This document shows positions 24,917 to 34,881 of a DNA stretch of 64,000 nucleotides, piece after piece; the first letter of the stretch is position 1; every line of letters starts with the position of its first letter. The translations under genes and the position numbers were made by a program. The stretch comes from Alphaproteobacteria bacterium (GTDB lineage Bacteria > Pseudomonadota > Alphaproteobacteria > Rs-D84), in contig SUUM01000001.1 in NCBI GenBank assembly GCA_015062525.1, forward strand, positions 1 through 64,000, read 5' to 3'. The notes under the pieces were generated by a model that saw nothing but the letters and a program-made list of their open reading frames with translations, searched no databases and had not been told where the DNA came from.

Positions 24917-27079
24917 TTACATATTCACGTCTTCACAGCTTTCAATTTCCTGACAGAATTCTTCTTCACCTGCGGCCATCATTCCCATAAGGCCACCACC
25001 AACCGCGCCGACCACACCACCGATGGCTGTACCCCAACCTGGTGTCACCATAGTTCCAGCGGCGGCCCCAGCCGACAATCCACCCGCGGCACCTTTTGCA
25101 AACCCCGTCCCCTTGGTTTCACCGCCGGTTTCACAAACCCGTTGCATGCGACAAACATGGCAATTACGCAAAGACGGCTCAAACGACACACTGCGGATAT
25201 AACTATAATTTTTATCTGACTTATCTGGTGTTTCAACCTTGTATGTCGCATAGCAATTCTTTTCCGCTTCTTCCAAATCCTGTTGACGCGACAGCTCGGC
25301 AATCTTAGATTCCAATTCACGCATCGCACGATTTTCTGCGCCAATTTCCGCAATCAACTTGGCCGTGTTAAATACACTGTCCCCCAGACTTCTGCGTCCG
25401 GCCGGTTTTTTTGCATCCGCACACGCCGAAATCGTCATATCTTTTTCAAACTGCTTAAAGAATTCATTAACCGCTGCCTTGGAATTATCGCGCACCCGAA
25501 CACGCAACTCAACCATAGATGCTTCATCCGCTGGGATTTCGGTCAACCCCATAACCGTATCATCCGATGGCAAACACGACATATCAGTTCCGCAAACCTT
25601 GCCCAATTGTTCACCAAAATGATTGATACAACCCTGCATCATCTGATAATCCATCTGCAGCACCGCCGCCGACACAATAATATCAAACTGGGTTTCGTTC
25701 TTACATGATGGAAATGCATTCTGTGGACACATCGCAATAATTTCCGACGTCTTCTTGCCTACACATTCTGGCGCGGTAAAGTTTTCACCACACTTATCAC
25801 GCAGACAAGCATCAACATCATTTTGACAAAACTGCGTCCGCAGATACCCCAACTTGTCATTAACAACCGCTTTCAAGCCCGGAATCATTGCATCGCATTC
25901 ATCAATAATCGGACAAACACCCGCCGCCACATTAACATCGGTCAAGCATGCCGAATTAGTCGCGGTTGAACAACCATCTTCCAGACACACCTGAATTTGT
26001 GCCAAACACGTCTGACGACGATATTTGTCTGCATACTTTGCCGCATCAACCAAGATTGCTTCGGATTCTGCCTCCCAATCCTGTAAAACATAATCCTTGA
26101 CCGCCATACATTGGTCCAGAACATTTTCGCACGCATTTGCGCGACGCCCCAACAAATCTGCATCCAGACAGTTTTCAAAATTTGCGCCACATCCACCCTT
26201 GTCCGCAATACATGAACGATACGCCAACAAACATTCCCCACGGTTATATTTATTTGTCGTATCCAGCATTGCCAGGCGCGCCTGACGAACCGCAGCCTCG
26301 GCCGTACGCTTATTTGATTGTGCATTTGATTTTTGTTCCGCCAAATAAGAACTGAACGATTTACAATCAGCCACAATCTGGCGCGAATACAGCATTTCTT
26401 CCATCTCCGCCTTGTCACCACAGGCCTCTAATTCTGTGGCACAATATTCCGCCGCCATCGCATACAATCCATCGCCAATATCAGCATCGGAATCCAATGA
26501 TTCTTCATCAACCGAACCACCATTTAACCATTCTGAAAAACTAAGCCCCGACGCCCGTGAACTTTTTTTTGCGGCCTCACTTTCCCCAAATACCAGACGC
26601 GCCTTGGCCCCTAATTGTTCACGTTCCACACCTTCGGTATATAACTTATCCGCCTCTTCCTGAATTTTTTGTATTTCCTGAATCAATTCTTTTGATTGAT
26701 TTATATTTGACGAACACGCACAACGATAGCCCTCGGATTCATCCAGCAAACAAAATTCATCCATACACGCCCGATACGCATCACGACAATTTGCAGAATT
26801 TGGCACCGGCGAAGCCTGTGTCACTACATCTTCATCAACATCCTCAACGACATATTCTTCACCCCCCACCTCTTCTTCCACGGCAGATGCGTTTTTCACA
26901 GTCATGGTTGGATTTACCTTTGCCCCCGCCAAAGACGAAACATTCGCACTAACATTCGGCGAACGCATCCCCGCCATAGACACACGTTGAACCCCAACAC
27001 GTGCATTATCGCTGCGCGCAACCGCGAACGAAACGCCAGGAATCAAAACCAACAAAGTCACAAGAATTCTTGTTTTCAT
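24917..27079 (-). CDS. Cysteine-rich secreted protein, CMD-x-FC family, with glycine-zipper C-terminus
   Basis: About 720 residues from the Met of MKTRILVTLLVLIPG, preferred over the longer ORF because AGGGTGGA precedes it. Signal peptide, then a linker with an acidic patch (VEEEVGGEEYVVEDVDED). The hallmark is NCRDAYRACMDEFCLLDESE with CACSS, followed by the shared blocks NKYNRGECLLAYRSC, CENVLDQCMAVKDYV, RRQTCLAQIQVCLEDGC and CQNDVDACLRDKCGENF. Near the end CHVCRMQRVCETGG is followed by a Gly/Ala-rich hydrophobic stretch (GWGTAIGGVVGAVGGGLMGM) of glycine-zipper type, then CQEIESCEDVNM. It may insert in or span a membrane. First gene of an operon with the 22320 paralogue. Confidence 0.87.
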   Translation of the reverse strand: MKTRILVTLLVLIPGVSFAVARSDNARVGVQRVSMAGMRSPNVSANVSSLAGAKVNPTMTVKNASAVEEEVGGEEYVVEDVDEDVVTQASPVPNSANCRDAYRACMDEFCLLDESEGYRCACSSNINQSKELIQEIQKIQEEADKLYTEGVEREQLGAKARLVFGESEAAKKSSRASGLSFSEWLNGGSVDEESLDSDADIGDGLYAMAAEYCATELEACGDKAEMEEMLYSRQIVADCKSFSSYLAEQKSNAQSNKRTAEAAVRQARLAMLDTTNKYNRGECLLAYRSCIADKGGCGANFENCLDADLLGRRANACENVLDQCMAVKDYVLQDWEAESEAILVDAAKYADKYRRQTCLAQIQVCLEDGCSTATNSACLTDVNVAAGVCPIIDECDAMIPGLKAVVNDKLGYLRTQFCQNDVDACLRDKCGENFTAPECVGKKTSEIIAMCPQNAFPSCKNETQFDIIVSAAVLQMDYQMMQGCINHFGEQLGKVCGTDMSCLPSDDTVMGLTEIPADEASMVELRVRVRDNSKAAVNEFFKQFEKDMTISACADAKKPAGRRSLGDSVFNTAKLIAEIGAENRAMRELESKIAELSRQQDLEEAEKNCYATYKVETPDKSDKNYSYIRSVSFEPSLRNCHVCRMQRVCETGGETKGTGFAKGAAGGLSAGAAAGTMVTPGWGTAIGGVVGAVGGGLMGMMAAGEEEFCQEIESCEDVNM

Positions 27080-27219
27080 AAAATCCACCCTACATAGTTT
27101 GTACATTATTTTATCAAATCCAGACCACATTCACAAGGAAATAAAAAAAACTTGCTTTTTTATTCAAAAACAAATATCATATTACCCAGAAAATTGTGAA
27201 AAATCTAAGGGTTAAATTC

Positions 27220-27465
27220 ATGGCAAAAGACGATGTAATGGTTTTCAGTGGCACTGTCGAAGACAAACTGCCCAACACTATGTTCCGTGTAAAATTGGAA
27301 AACGGACATGAAATTTTGGCAACCGTCTGCGGCAAAATGCGCAAGGCACGCATCTGGGTTAACGTCGGCGAACGCGTTCGCGTTGAAATGACACCATACG
27401 ATTTGGACAAGGGGCGCATAACATTTGTTGAACGTAATCGCCCTACAACTGAAAATGCAAATTAA
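27220..27465 (+). CDS. infA: Translation initiation factor IF-1
   Basis: About 81 residues from the Met of [11 protein letters not shown] (AAGGG nine bases upstream). A single OB fold with the conserved [27 protein letters not shown] and [15 protein letters not shown] segments. IF-1 occupies the ribosomal A site with IF-2 and IF-3 during initiation. It is a single gene with its own terminator, separated from the other translation genes. Confidence 0.95.
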   Translation: MAKDDVMVFSGTVEDKLPNTMFRVKLENGHEILATVCGKMRKARIWVNVGERVRVEMTPYDLDKGRITFVERNRPTTENAN

Positions 27466-27491
27466 AAAATGCCCCAAACGGGGCATTTTTT
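27466..27491 (+). terminator. infA terminator
   Basis: AAAAATGCCCC-AAAC-GGGGCATTTTT immediately after the infA stop codon. Confidence 0.9.
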
Positions 27492-27538
27492 TATTGGAAC
27501 AAGCCCACATTTTTGATAACATATATTTATATCAAAGG

Positions 27539-30019
27539 ATGAGAAAGGTTATATACCTCATAACTGCGCTTTTTATTGGTGTCGGTATTGCCGACGCCGC
27601 TGTTCGTGATGCAAATTCCATATCACGCGACACAACAAAAAACACTACTGCGCGGGACACCACCACGAAAAACATAACCGCGCGCAACACCACTAAAAAC
27701 ACAGTTTCCCGCACGGCAACAACCGCGCGCACAAATTCACGTACTGCAACAACCGCGCGCGTCGCAAAACCCACAATCAACGCACGCAACGCGACCACGA
27801 ACAAAATCGCACGCGCCACCATCCCCGCAACTGCCCGCGCCGGCACGCGCTCTGCCCGCGCAACAACAACAATGAACACAATACATTCAAATACATTCGG
27901 CACAGGTTATAACACATGTCGCGATGCATACTTTACATGCATGGACCAATTTTGCGGTACCGCAAACGACACATATCGCCGTTGCATATGTTCATCTAAA
28001 CTGTCTGAAATCCAATCACGCGAACGCGCCCTGTCCAAAGCATCGGACCAATTATCGGATTTTCATAACCTGAATATGTCGGTCATAGATAAAACCGCGG
28101 CCGAGGTTCAAGCCATGACATCTGCCACCACCGGCGAATACACCCAATCAATATCGAACGACAAATCCGCGGCCGCATCTCAACTTGCCGGCATAAGCGA
28201 TGTTTTATCAAAAACAAAAAATAAATCCCTGTCAACCCAGGGCACACTTGACATCGCTGGCAACATAAATGAAATCTGGGCAACAACGGACCTGACCGGC
28301 GGCACAAACATCGCCAACCTTACGGGCGAGGCTTTATACAATGCCGTTCACGCCCAATGTTCCCAATTAGTCATAGATAAATGCCCAGACCAAACAACAC
28401 AAACAATGGTCGTATCTGCATACGGCATGTACATCGAAAACGATTGCTCGATGTTAATAAATACACTTGACAAAAAACTGACAAACGCGAACGCCAATAT
28501 ACGCGAAAGCGAACGCGAAATGAACATTGCACGACTTGAAAATTATAACACCCACAATTCCACATCAATCAACGACTGTATCGCCCAGGTGCGCGCCGAC
28601 ATTACCGCCGACACCGCATGCGGAACAGATTATGTACATTGTCTGGATATAACGGGTCGCTATCTTAACATTGAAACAGGCGAACCTATTTACAGTCCAA
28701 ACTTTTACCAACTTGAATCCCAGTTGTCATTGGCGGGCGACGTCCTGACGAACGAAACAAATCGCCTATTGGTTACGGAATTAAACAAAAAGCGCAGCTA
28801 TGCATCACGCGGTTTGGACACATGTCGCGATATTGCTGACGCAGTTTGGGACGAATTCATGCGCCAAGCAATCAGCGAAATATACCAGGGTCAACAGGAA
28901 CGCATCCGCACCGTTAAAAACGAATGTCTGGATGTGGTAAATACTTGCTATGACCAACAAAGCCAATCCCTAAAAGATTTTAGCAACATCAAAGAACAAT
29001 TATTATTGGGTTCACGACTGGAACTGTCCGAAGAAATGTGTCGCGAAAAACTGGACACATGCAGCAATCTATACGGTGGCGGGGCCCACGGCATGGCAGA
29101 ATTATTGGCCACAATGTATAACATCACCAGCCAAACAATTGCTAAATCATGCCAGACCATACTCCAAGATTACGCACGCGACCTGTGTGCAGTCCACAGC
29201 AATGACAGTCTGCACACATACCCATACACATGTCGCATATATACACCCGGCGAACAAAGATTTGCCGCCATTCCCGAATGTAACAAACGCACACAAAACA
29301 ACAAAACAAATATTAAAAATAATAATTCGGACACCGAATCCTCATGTGCAAACATAAAAAAATACACATCCTGTAAAGAAGGCTATTTTATGACCCTGAA
29401 CGGCATATATAACGGCACCCCAACGGTCGGAAACACGTGCAGCCCATGCAATACTGGTTGCGAATGCGCCGGTGGCACCGCAGACCAAGTTTGCCAAACC
29501 GACACCACACCCGATACAGCAGAAACAAATTTATGTGGCGACGACTATGTGGGCAGTCTTTATCACAAACTTGCGCGCTATGCCATGCAGGCATGCGTCC
29601 GCCCATCAGAGCCCTCAAAACCAGATTCTCAAATACCAGCAACCGTATTACAAGACATCAATGTTGTTATGGACCAAATTCGCATAGATATGGCGAAAAC
29701 GTTATCCGCCGAATGTGAACGACTGGACGGCATATGGGTTAATACCGTATGGGTGAACAAATTAAAAGAACTCACATGTTTTGACGGTCAATGTTTCACT
29801 CAGGTAACAAAACCCACACTAACACCAAGCCTCATTACTTCCAAAGAAATCGTTCCCACATTGCACACAACATTCTACAATGAAACATCATCTAATACCC
29901 AATGGGGATATTGTGCAACAAAAACGACCACAACAGACACAGCAGGCACAGAAGAAATCAAAAAAGAACAACCTACAAACGAAGCAGAATCATCCTCGCA
30001 AGATCAAACTGGGGAATAA
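27539..30019 (+). CDS. Cysteine-rich secreted protein, CMD-x-FC family (subgroup with 13047)
   Basis: About 826 residues from the Met of MRKVIYLITALF; the ORF-track start runs through the infA terminator. A signal peptide (to ...GIADA) precedes about 100 residues of Thr/Ala/Arg/Asn-rich basic sequence with repeats (TTKNTTARDTTTKN). The hallmark TCRDAYFTCMDQFCGTAND with RRCICSS comes next, then ACGTDYVHCLDITGRYL, which matches the 13047 protein closely. More cysteine clusters follow (CREKLDTCSNLYGG, CSPCNTGCECAGG). AAAGG abuts the ATG, too close for a normal ribosome site, so initiation may be leaderless-like. No function can be assigned. Confidence 0.83.
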   Translation: MRKVIYLITALFIGVGIADAAVRDANSISRDTTKNTTARDTTTKNITARNTTKNTVSRTATTARTNSRTATTARVAKPTINARNATTNKIARATIPATARAGTRSARATTTMNTIHSNTFGTGYNTCRDAYFTCMDQFCGTANDTYRRCICSSKLSEIQSRERALSKASDQLSDFHNLNMSVIDKTAAEVQAMTSATTGEYTQSISNDKSAAASQLAGISDVLSKTKNKSLSTQGTLDIAGNINEIWATTDLTGGTNIANLTGEALYNAVHAQCSQLVIDKCPDQTTQTMVVSAYGMYIENDCSMLINTLDKKLTNANANIRESEREMNIARLENYNTHNSTSINDCIAQVRADITADTACGTDYVHCLDITGRYLNIETGEPIYSPNFYQLESQLSLAGDVLTNETNRLLVTELNKKRSYASRGLDTCRDIADAVWDEFMRQAISEIYQGQQERIRTVKNECLDVVNTCYDQQSQSLKDFSNIKEQLLLGSRLELSEEMCREKLDTCSNLYGGGAHGMAELLATMYNITSQTIAKSCQTILQDYARDLCAVHSNDSLHTYPYTCRIYTPGEQRFAAIPECNKRTQNNKTNIKNNNSDTESSCANIKKYTSCKEGYFMTLNGIYNGTPTVGNTCSPCNTGCECAGGTADQVCQTDTTPDTAETNLCGDDYVGSLYHKLARYAMQACVRPSEPSKPDSQIPATVLQDINVVMDQIRIDMAKTLSAECERLDGIWVNTVWVNKLKELTCFDGQCFTQVTKPTLTPSLITSKEIVPTLHTTFYNETSSNTQWGYCATKTTTTDTAGTEEIKKEQPTNEAESSSQDQTGE

Positions 30020-30842
30020 CACCCTTGGACAAAAATCTGAGAAAATTTATATCAGCAATAAAAAACATATTGCCAACTGCTTTTTACTCATGACTATTTG
30101 CTCTTTAGATACAAGCAATTGTCGCACCGCAACATCACAGCAGCCACAAACTAGGGTTTACAGCCCTAACAGATTACTATTACGCAATAGACGCACCTAA
30201 ATGAATGGCCACCCGTGAACATGTACGCAACAGAACGCACATAAAAAAATGCACACCACAAACCGAACAAACAAAATATCACATTACATTGATAACTAAG
30301 ATTTTATCATGGTAAATATAAACAGAATTTTTTTACAAAAATTCTGTCATCCCGGTCTGCGCCGGTATGACAAGTGCTTTAATTGCTCTTTTTATCTCGG
30401 CTGTGCTGTGCACAGACGGATGCTCTTTTTATCTCGGCTGTGCTGTGCACAGACGGATGCACTTACACTAACCACTAAAAAATCCCCCACCCGTGGGATT
30501 TTGTAACCAAAGTTCAAAGTGTAGTTACGGAATAAATTACTGGGATAAATAAAATGTTATTGCAACGTTTGTGTTTCAAGGAATTAAAAATTTTGTCATT
30601 CCGTGGCTTGACCACGGAACCTAGGTAATGCGTATAAAATGCGCACAAATAATAAGGATTCTATTACCTGGGTCCCGGTGTCAAGCACCGGGATGACAGA
30701 AGTTTTTAATTTTTCCACCCACTAATGACTGATACCTGATGCCCCACTAAGCTTTTATTTACCTTAAGTATCATGACTTGTCCCACGAAGCCTTGGCGCA
30801 GTGGGATTCCGCCACTAACCACTTGCACTTACACTAACCACT
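30020..30842. repeat. Gene-free stretch filled with dispersed palindromes
   Basis: No convincing gene. Contents in order: a short A/T-rich tract, a GTCATCCCGG...CCGGTATGAC palindrome (about 30344-30373), duplicated 'tcggctgtgctgtgcacagacg' segments (about 30398-30450), a terminator-like hairpin (30478-30500), a 107-base composite palindrome pair (30593-30699), a solo mobile-element end and the 'actaaccact' phrase. Confidence 0.6.
30593..30699. repeat. REP-like composite: two palindromes joined by a conserved spacer
   Basis: GTCATTCCGTGGCTTGACCACGGAAC and GGTCCCGGTGTCAAGCACCGGGATGAC flank a ~50-base spacer. A nearly identical copy lies inverted at 60288-60392. The ends resemble the CATCCCGGTGCTTGACACCGGGAT palindromes I recall from other alphaproteobacteria such as Wolbachia; that comparison is from memory. 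Confidence 0.7.
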
Positions 30843-30870
30843 AAAAAATCCCCCACCCGGGGGATTTTTT
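30843..30870 (-). terminator. Terminator of the 30870 gene
   Basis: AAAAAATCCCCC-ACCC-GGGGGATTTTTT hairpin directly after the stop codon on the minus strand, preceded by the 'actaaccacta' repeat. Confidence 0.85.
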
Positions 30871-33032
30871 TATTTGCACGCACCATACGATCTTGCAACC
30901 GGATAGTTTTCTATACATGCACTGCCCGATACTTTACATGCAGAACGAACCAATGTTGTTGTCGGTGCGCCTGCCGGCTTGTAATTAAACTGGGCATCTG
31001 CACATTGTTCCAAATCAGCGAACGCCGCACATGTATTCTTCCATGATTGACAATCGTTAACCAACGCGGTTGGTGCAATCACATCCGGAACACGTAAATT
31101 CCATTTTACATAAAAATCCTTTAGCGTACCAATCGAATGCGATTTATTAAACCCGACCTGCTCTAATCCATCACCAACACGACAATTAATATTATTGCGT
31201 TCAACGAATGCCGTAATCGCCGTTGCCAAACCACCGGTCCCGGCACCGACCGCCGCACCAATACCAATACTTTTGCCCATATTGGATTTTTCACCATTAA
31301 CCATCAAATCTGTAACAGATTTGTTAAACACCGAATTCAAACGGTTCAACTCTGTCTTAACATTAGACGCCGTGATACACATGCCCGATTGCGAGCAATA
31401 AATTTTACTGTTCGGATCCAATTTTGCAAGGTTCAATGCCTTCAACGTACAATCCTGACCGTCCATAAGACTCTTATCTGTTTCAGAAACACTAGTATAG
31501 TTTATACTATTGTCGGATAACCACTTCTTACAGGCTTCAACACTGCCCTTGCTACTACATTCCCTGTGCAGGGCATTCTTGCACGCACTAACAGTTTTAT
31601 GATTATTTTCGATACACCATGGCGCGACCGCCTGCACGCCCGTCTCTTCTCCATTAGTTGTATCAAATGACATCTCAACCGTAATCGATGACGAATACAG
31701 ATATTCCGCATCCTTGCATTCTGCAATCGCTGTTTCATATTGATAATATTTATCAAATAATTCTACGATTTCTTCACAACTTTCTGGCTCCATAACTTTT
31801 TGGGTAATGTCAACCTTGTCTTCAAGATATTCATTCAGAATTCCAACTGCACGCCCATCTTTTAATTCGGCCATCAGCATTTCACGATGACTATCACGTG
31901 AACAGTCAAATTCACGTTTGCCATGTCCCGCAATTGCACCAATCCCAGCACCCAAGACGGTACCGCCACCGATACCAACAACGGCAACCGTACTGGTATC
32001 ATTCATTAACGAGAACCCAAACAAATCTTTATTACAACTAAACGTTTCGCCTGCGGCCATCCATACTTCGGCCGGTTTATCATCACCCGCGGCACCAAAC
32101 AACCAACTGTTTGAAATGTGGTTATCTTTGTTATATGCCGCAACACGAATTAAACACGTTGCAGATTCCGCATCCCAACGCGCATAGTGCCCACGCGAAC
32201 CGTCAACACCGGGGTTACCGTCATTAACTTGTACCCCCTGTGGATTCGTCTTAAACAGCACATTTCCCTGCTGACTGTTGTACGCGCCAACCGTTTTATT
32301 ATACTCTGCGGTCGTCCTGCCATCATTTGCAACCGCACTAAACGACGGTCCATATGTATTCTTGTCTAACAGACGACATGTATTTTCCGCCTGGTTCGGT
32401 GTCAACCCCGTTTTACGCAAAACAAAGTTATAGTATTCTGGCTGAACCTTGCGCGAATTAAAGTCAATCCAAACATCCGCCGCCGAACGATAGACATACA
32501 CGCAATCACGACGCACCTCACGTATACAACGTTCCACTTGACTTATACACAATCCCATACCATTTTCAACCGCATAGCGAACCTCGTCATTAAACAGATT
32601 ATTCAACCCATTTGGCAACGCCCCATTATTAACACAATGCAACACATCATCCATACACATATCAACAGTATATGCGGAATTTCTAACCCCACCATCTGGG
32701 CATTCTGGTTCAACCGGCGGTTCTGGACCGTCTGGGATATCGGGATTATCTGGCACATCCGGCACATCCGGCACATCCGGCACATCTGGTACATTTGGCA
32801 CATTTGGCACAGTCACGCCCCCTGTTGGAATATCTGTCGAAATATTCCCAACCGAAATTATCGGCAAAGTGGGCATAGTAGGCATACGAACAACCGAGTT
32901 ATTCGACACACCCGTACGCACGTTCGCATAGCCAGCACGCCCCGTTGCCTGCACCGCCTCTGCGGCCGTAAACATCGCACAAACCGCCATTGATACAGCC
33001 GACATACCAAACATTTTAAATAATCCAGACAT
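30870..33032 (-). CDS. Cysteine-rich secreted protein with VPD repeats and glycine zippers
   Basis: 720 residues. Signal peptide (to ...FTAAEA), then a Pro-rich linker with tandem VPDVPDVPD repeats (about residues 78-100) and a cysteine module starting ECPDGG...DMCMDDVLHCVNNG. The middle has AGETFSCNKDLFGF, which matches AGSTFSCDPNWFGV of the 47803 protein. Two glycine-zipper segments occur (GIGGGTVLGAGIGAIAG and IGIGAAVGAGTGGLATAI), each followed by a cysteine-containing loop (REFDC, NNINCRVGDG). It belongs with the second branch of the cysteine-rich set. Ribosome site AGGGGGAA. Function unknown; glycine zippers suggest oligomerisation in or at a membrane. Confidence 0.83.
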   Translation of the reverse strand: MSGLFKMFGMSAVSMAVCAMFTAAEAVQATGRAGYANVRTGVSNNSVVRMPTMPTLPIISVGNISTDIPTGGVTVPNVPNVPDVPDVPDVPDVPDNPDIPDGPEPPVEPECPDGGVRNSAYTVDMCMDDVLHCVNNGALPNGLNNLFNDEVRYAVENGMGLCISQVERCIREVRRDCVYVYRSAADVWIDFNSRKVQPEYYNFVLRKTGLTPNQAENTCRLLDKNTYGPSFSAVANDGRTTAEYNKTVGAYNSQQGNVLFKTNPQGVQVNDGNPGVDGSRGHYARWDAESATCLIRVAAYNKDNHISNSWLFGAAGDDKPAEVWMAAGETFSCNKDLFGFSLMNDTSTVAVVGIGGGTVLGAGIGAIAGHGKREFDCSRDSHREMLMAELKDGRAVGILNEYLEDKVDITQKVMEPESCEEIVELFDKYYQYETAIAECKDAEYLYSSSITVEMSFDTTNGEETGVQAVAPWCIENNHKTVSACKNALHRECSSKGSVEACKKWLSDNSINYTSVSETDKSLMDGQDCTLKALNLAKLDPNSKIYCSQSGMCITASNVKTELNRLNSVFNKSVTDLMVNGEKSNMGKSIGIGAAVGAGTGGLATAITAFVERNNINCRVGDGLEQVGFNKSHSIGTLKDFYVKWNLRVPDVIAPTALVNDCQSWKNTCAAFADLEQCADAQFNYKPAGAPTTTLVRSACKVSGSACIENYPVARSYGACK

Positions 33033-33123
33033 AAGATTCCCCCTAAATATATCAATTCCATCATATCACAAAAAACAATAAAAAAAAAGTACTTTTTAGA
33101 CAAAGATTATCCAGAAACAAACA

Positions 33124-33151
33124 TTGACAAAATAAATATATTGTCTATAAT
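33124..33151 (+). promoter_or_regulatory. Strong promoter with predicted leaderless start
   Basis: TTGACA (33124-33129), 16-base spacer, TATAAT (33146-33151), then six bases to the ATG at 33158. There is no room for a ribosome site. Confidence 0.65.
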
Positions 33152-33157
33152 GCCAGT

Positions 33158-34126
33158 ATGAATAAAATTCTAGATTTTATCAAATCACACAAATACGCCA
33201 TTATATGGACGCTATGCTATGTTGCAATAACATGGGCGATTTTATATTTTCTGTTTGATTTTTCCATATTCTCGTCCGCCCAATGGCAACACCTGATGCG
33301 GGCACAGTTGCGCGGATTTCCGGGCTTTGTTTTTGGCATATTGATTCTGGCGGCGTTGCCTTTGTACGTTGCGACAACAACACTTATTGTGCGCACAAAG
33401 AAGCCTCTGATTACAATCCCCATTCCAAAAATCAAAATACCGACTTTTTTTAAATCCGCACCTACCGAACCTGCACCAATACCACAATCAGAATCAGAAA
33501 CCCCTGCATTGGGCCCCGACGAGGTGGACACCCCCACAGAATTACCCCCCGATATGCCGGCAGAATTACGCTTTGCATTTATTCGTGCCCGCAACAACAT
33601 CGGACGCGTTCAAACATCTGCATTCAACACCCCACACCAAACACCCACACCCGACACATCCAGCACACAGGAAATTAATGCAACATCATTTCCGTTGCCA
33701 ACCGATTTTGATACAGACACACCAACATCTGATATGGATATAACACCAACATTTACCGAAATAAACTTTGACGAACCAGAACCAAACAACGACACTCAAA
33801 CCGCCCCAAACGATAATTCGCAATTGATTAAATACCTAACAGAAAACAACAAAGCATACTCAACAGATGAAAACGTTATAATCACCGACACACACGCCAT
33901 TATTACACACAACGACCCCGATTTTTGGGTTGCCGACATCGACAATTGGTTTGCCGCGGGTCGTGTATGCCCATCACCAATTATCACGATTCAAAACATG
34001 GCCACAAAACACAATCGCACACCGGCCATATACCTGGCAACAAACAACATTATGAACCTAGACAAATTAATACCCGAATGGCAATCTGCCGGCATCACCG
34101 TAATAACAGATTTATCAGAAATATAA
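33158..34126 (+). CDS. Membrane protein of unknown function with Pro/Thr-rich linker
   Basis: 322 residues. Two N-terminal membrane spans (IIWTLCYVAITWAILYFLF and FVFGILILAALPLYVATTTL) are followed by a Pro/Thr/Asp-rich linker (about residues 105-215) and a C-terminal globular domain of about 100 residues (LIKYLTENN ... VIITDTHAIITHNDPDFWVADID ... ITVITDL). The layout suggests an inner-membrane anchor carrying a soluble domain on a flexible stalk. I do not recognise the C-terminal domain. It is expressed from its own strong promoter and converges on rplQ. Confidence 0.75.
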   Translation: MNKILDFIKSHKYAIIWTLCYVAITWAILYFLFDFSIFSSAQWQHLMRAQLRGFPGFVFGILILAALPLYVATTTLIVRTKKPLITIPIPKIKIPTFFKSAPTEPAPIPQSESETPALGPDEVDTPTELPPDMPAELRFAFIRARNNIGRVQTSAFNTPHQTPTPDTSSTQEINATSFPLPTDFDTDTPTSDMDITPTFTEINFDEPEPNNDTQTAPNDNSQLIKYLTENNKAYSTDENVIITDTHAIITHNDPDFWVADIDNWFAAGRVCPSPIITIQNMATKHNRTPAIYLATNNIMNLDKLIPEWQSAGITVITDLSEI

Positions 34127-34153
34127 AAAACCCCACCAATTGGTGGGATTTTT
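34125..34153. terminator. Bidirectional terminator between 33158 gene and rplQ
   Basis: AAAAAACCCCACCAATTGGTGGGATTTTTT hairpin with A and T runs on both sides, serving the convergent genes. Confidence 0.85.
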
Positions 34154-34171
34154 TATTACCTTTCCGGTTAA

Positions 34172-34612
34172 TTATTTTGCTTCTGTTTCCGCAACTTCTG
34201 CAACTTTTTCATCTGCAACCGGTGCAACTGGTGCTTTCTTGGCATTTACATCACGGTCAACCAATTCGATAATTGCCATAGGTGCCGCGTCGCCATAACG
34301 GAAACCCGCCTTCAGAACGCGAGTATAACCACCATTACGGTTTGCATAGCGTGGCCCCAAAACTTCGAACAACTTTTTAACAGTTGCCGCCGACGCATTT
34401 CCCAATTCAGATGCCGTCAAACGACGATTTGCAACAGAATCAACCTTGGCGCGTGTAATCAGTTTTTCAACAACACTGCGCAAATCTTTTGCCTTTGGCA
34501 AAGTAGTTTTAATCTGTTCTTTTTCAATCAAGTTTTTTGCCAGACCAATAAACAAGGCCTTGCGTGCATTTGTGTCGCGATTGAATGTACGACCTGCTTT
34601 CATATGTCTCAT
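34172..34612 (-). CDS. rplQ: 50S ribosomal protein L17
   Basis: About 146 residues from the Met of [13 protein letters not shown], chosen by similarity to L17 N-termini and by AAAAGGAG upstream. Core features: [36 protein letters not shown] and [17 protein letters not shown]17 lies at the exit-tunnel side of the large subunit. The C-terminus has an extra Ala/Val/Lys-rich tail after VNAKK. It follows rpoA as usual, but a 270-base gap with a hairpin element separates them. Confidence 0.95.
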   Translation of the reverse strand: MRHMKAGRTFNRDTNARKALFIGLAKNLIEKEQIKTTLPKAKDLRSVVEKLITRAKVDSVANRRLTASELGNASAATVKKLFEVLGPRYANRNGGYTRVLKAGFRYGDAAPMAIIELVDRDVNAKKAPVAPVADEKVAEVAETEAK

Positions 34613-34805
34613 CTGATTACTCCTTTTGGTTTCTGCCCACCGTCGTTTGATGGGATTCGTTTGAGACGCCACGACCTGATACAAAATCAGCACCGTGGGA
34701 TTAAATTCGCTTTATTTTATATAAAATTCTGCAAAAAGCAAGAAATTATTAAAATCCCCCACCCCTTGCCAGTCCAAGAAATTAAATTATGTGAGACGAT
34801 TGGAA

Positions 34806-34855
34806 GTGTTTGACGGTTTGAAGTGTAGTTGACCTACATGAAAACCGACAAACAC
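34806..34855 (-). repeat. GTGTA hairpin element between rpoA and rplQ
   Basis: GTGTTTG-A-CGGTTT (34806-34819) pairs with AAACCG-A-CAAACAC (34842-34855). The inner GTGTAG (34823-34828) pairs with CTACAT (34834-34839). Next to it, 34859-34878 matches the last codons of the 3502 autotransporter with one mismatch in 20 bases. Confidence 0.75.
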
Positions 34856-34881
34856 AACAAGCGTCCACAGAATTTAATTTA

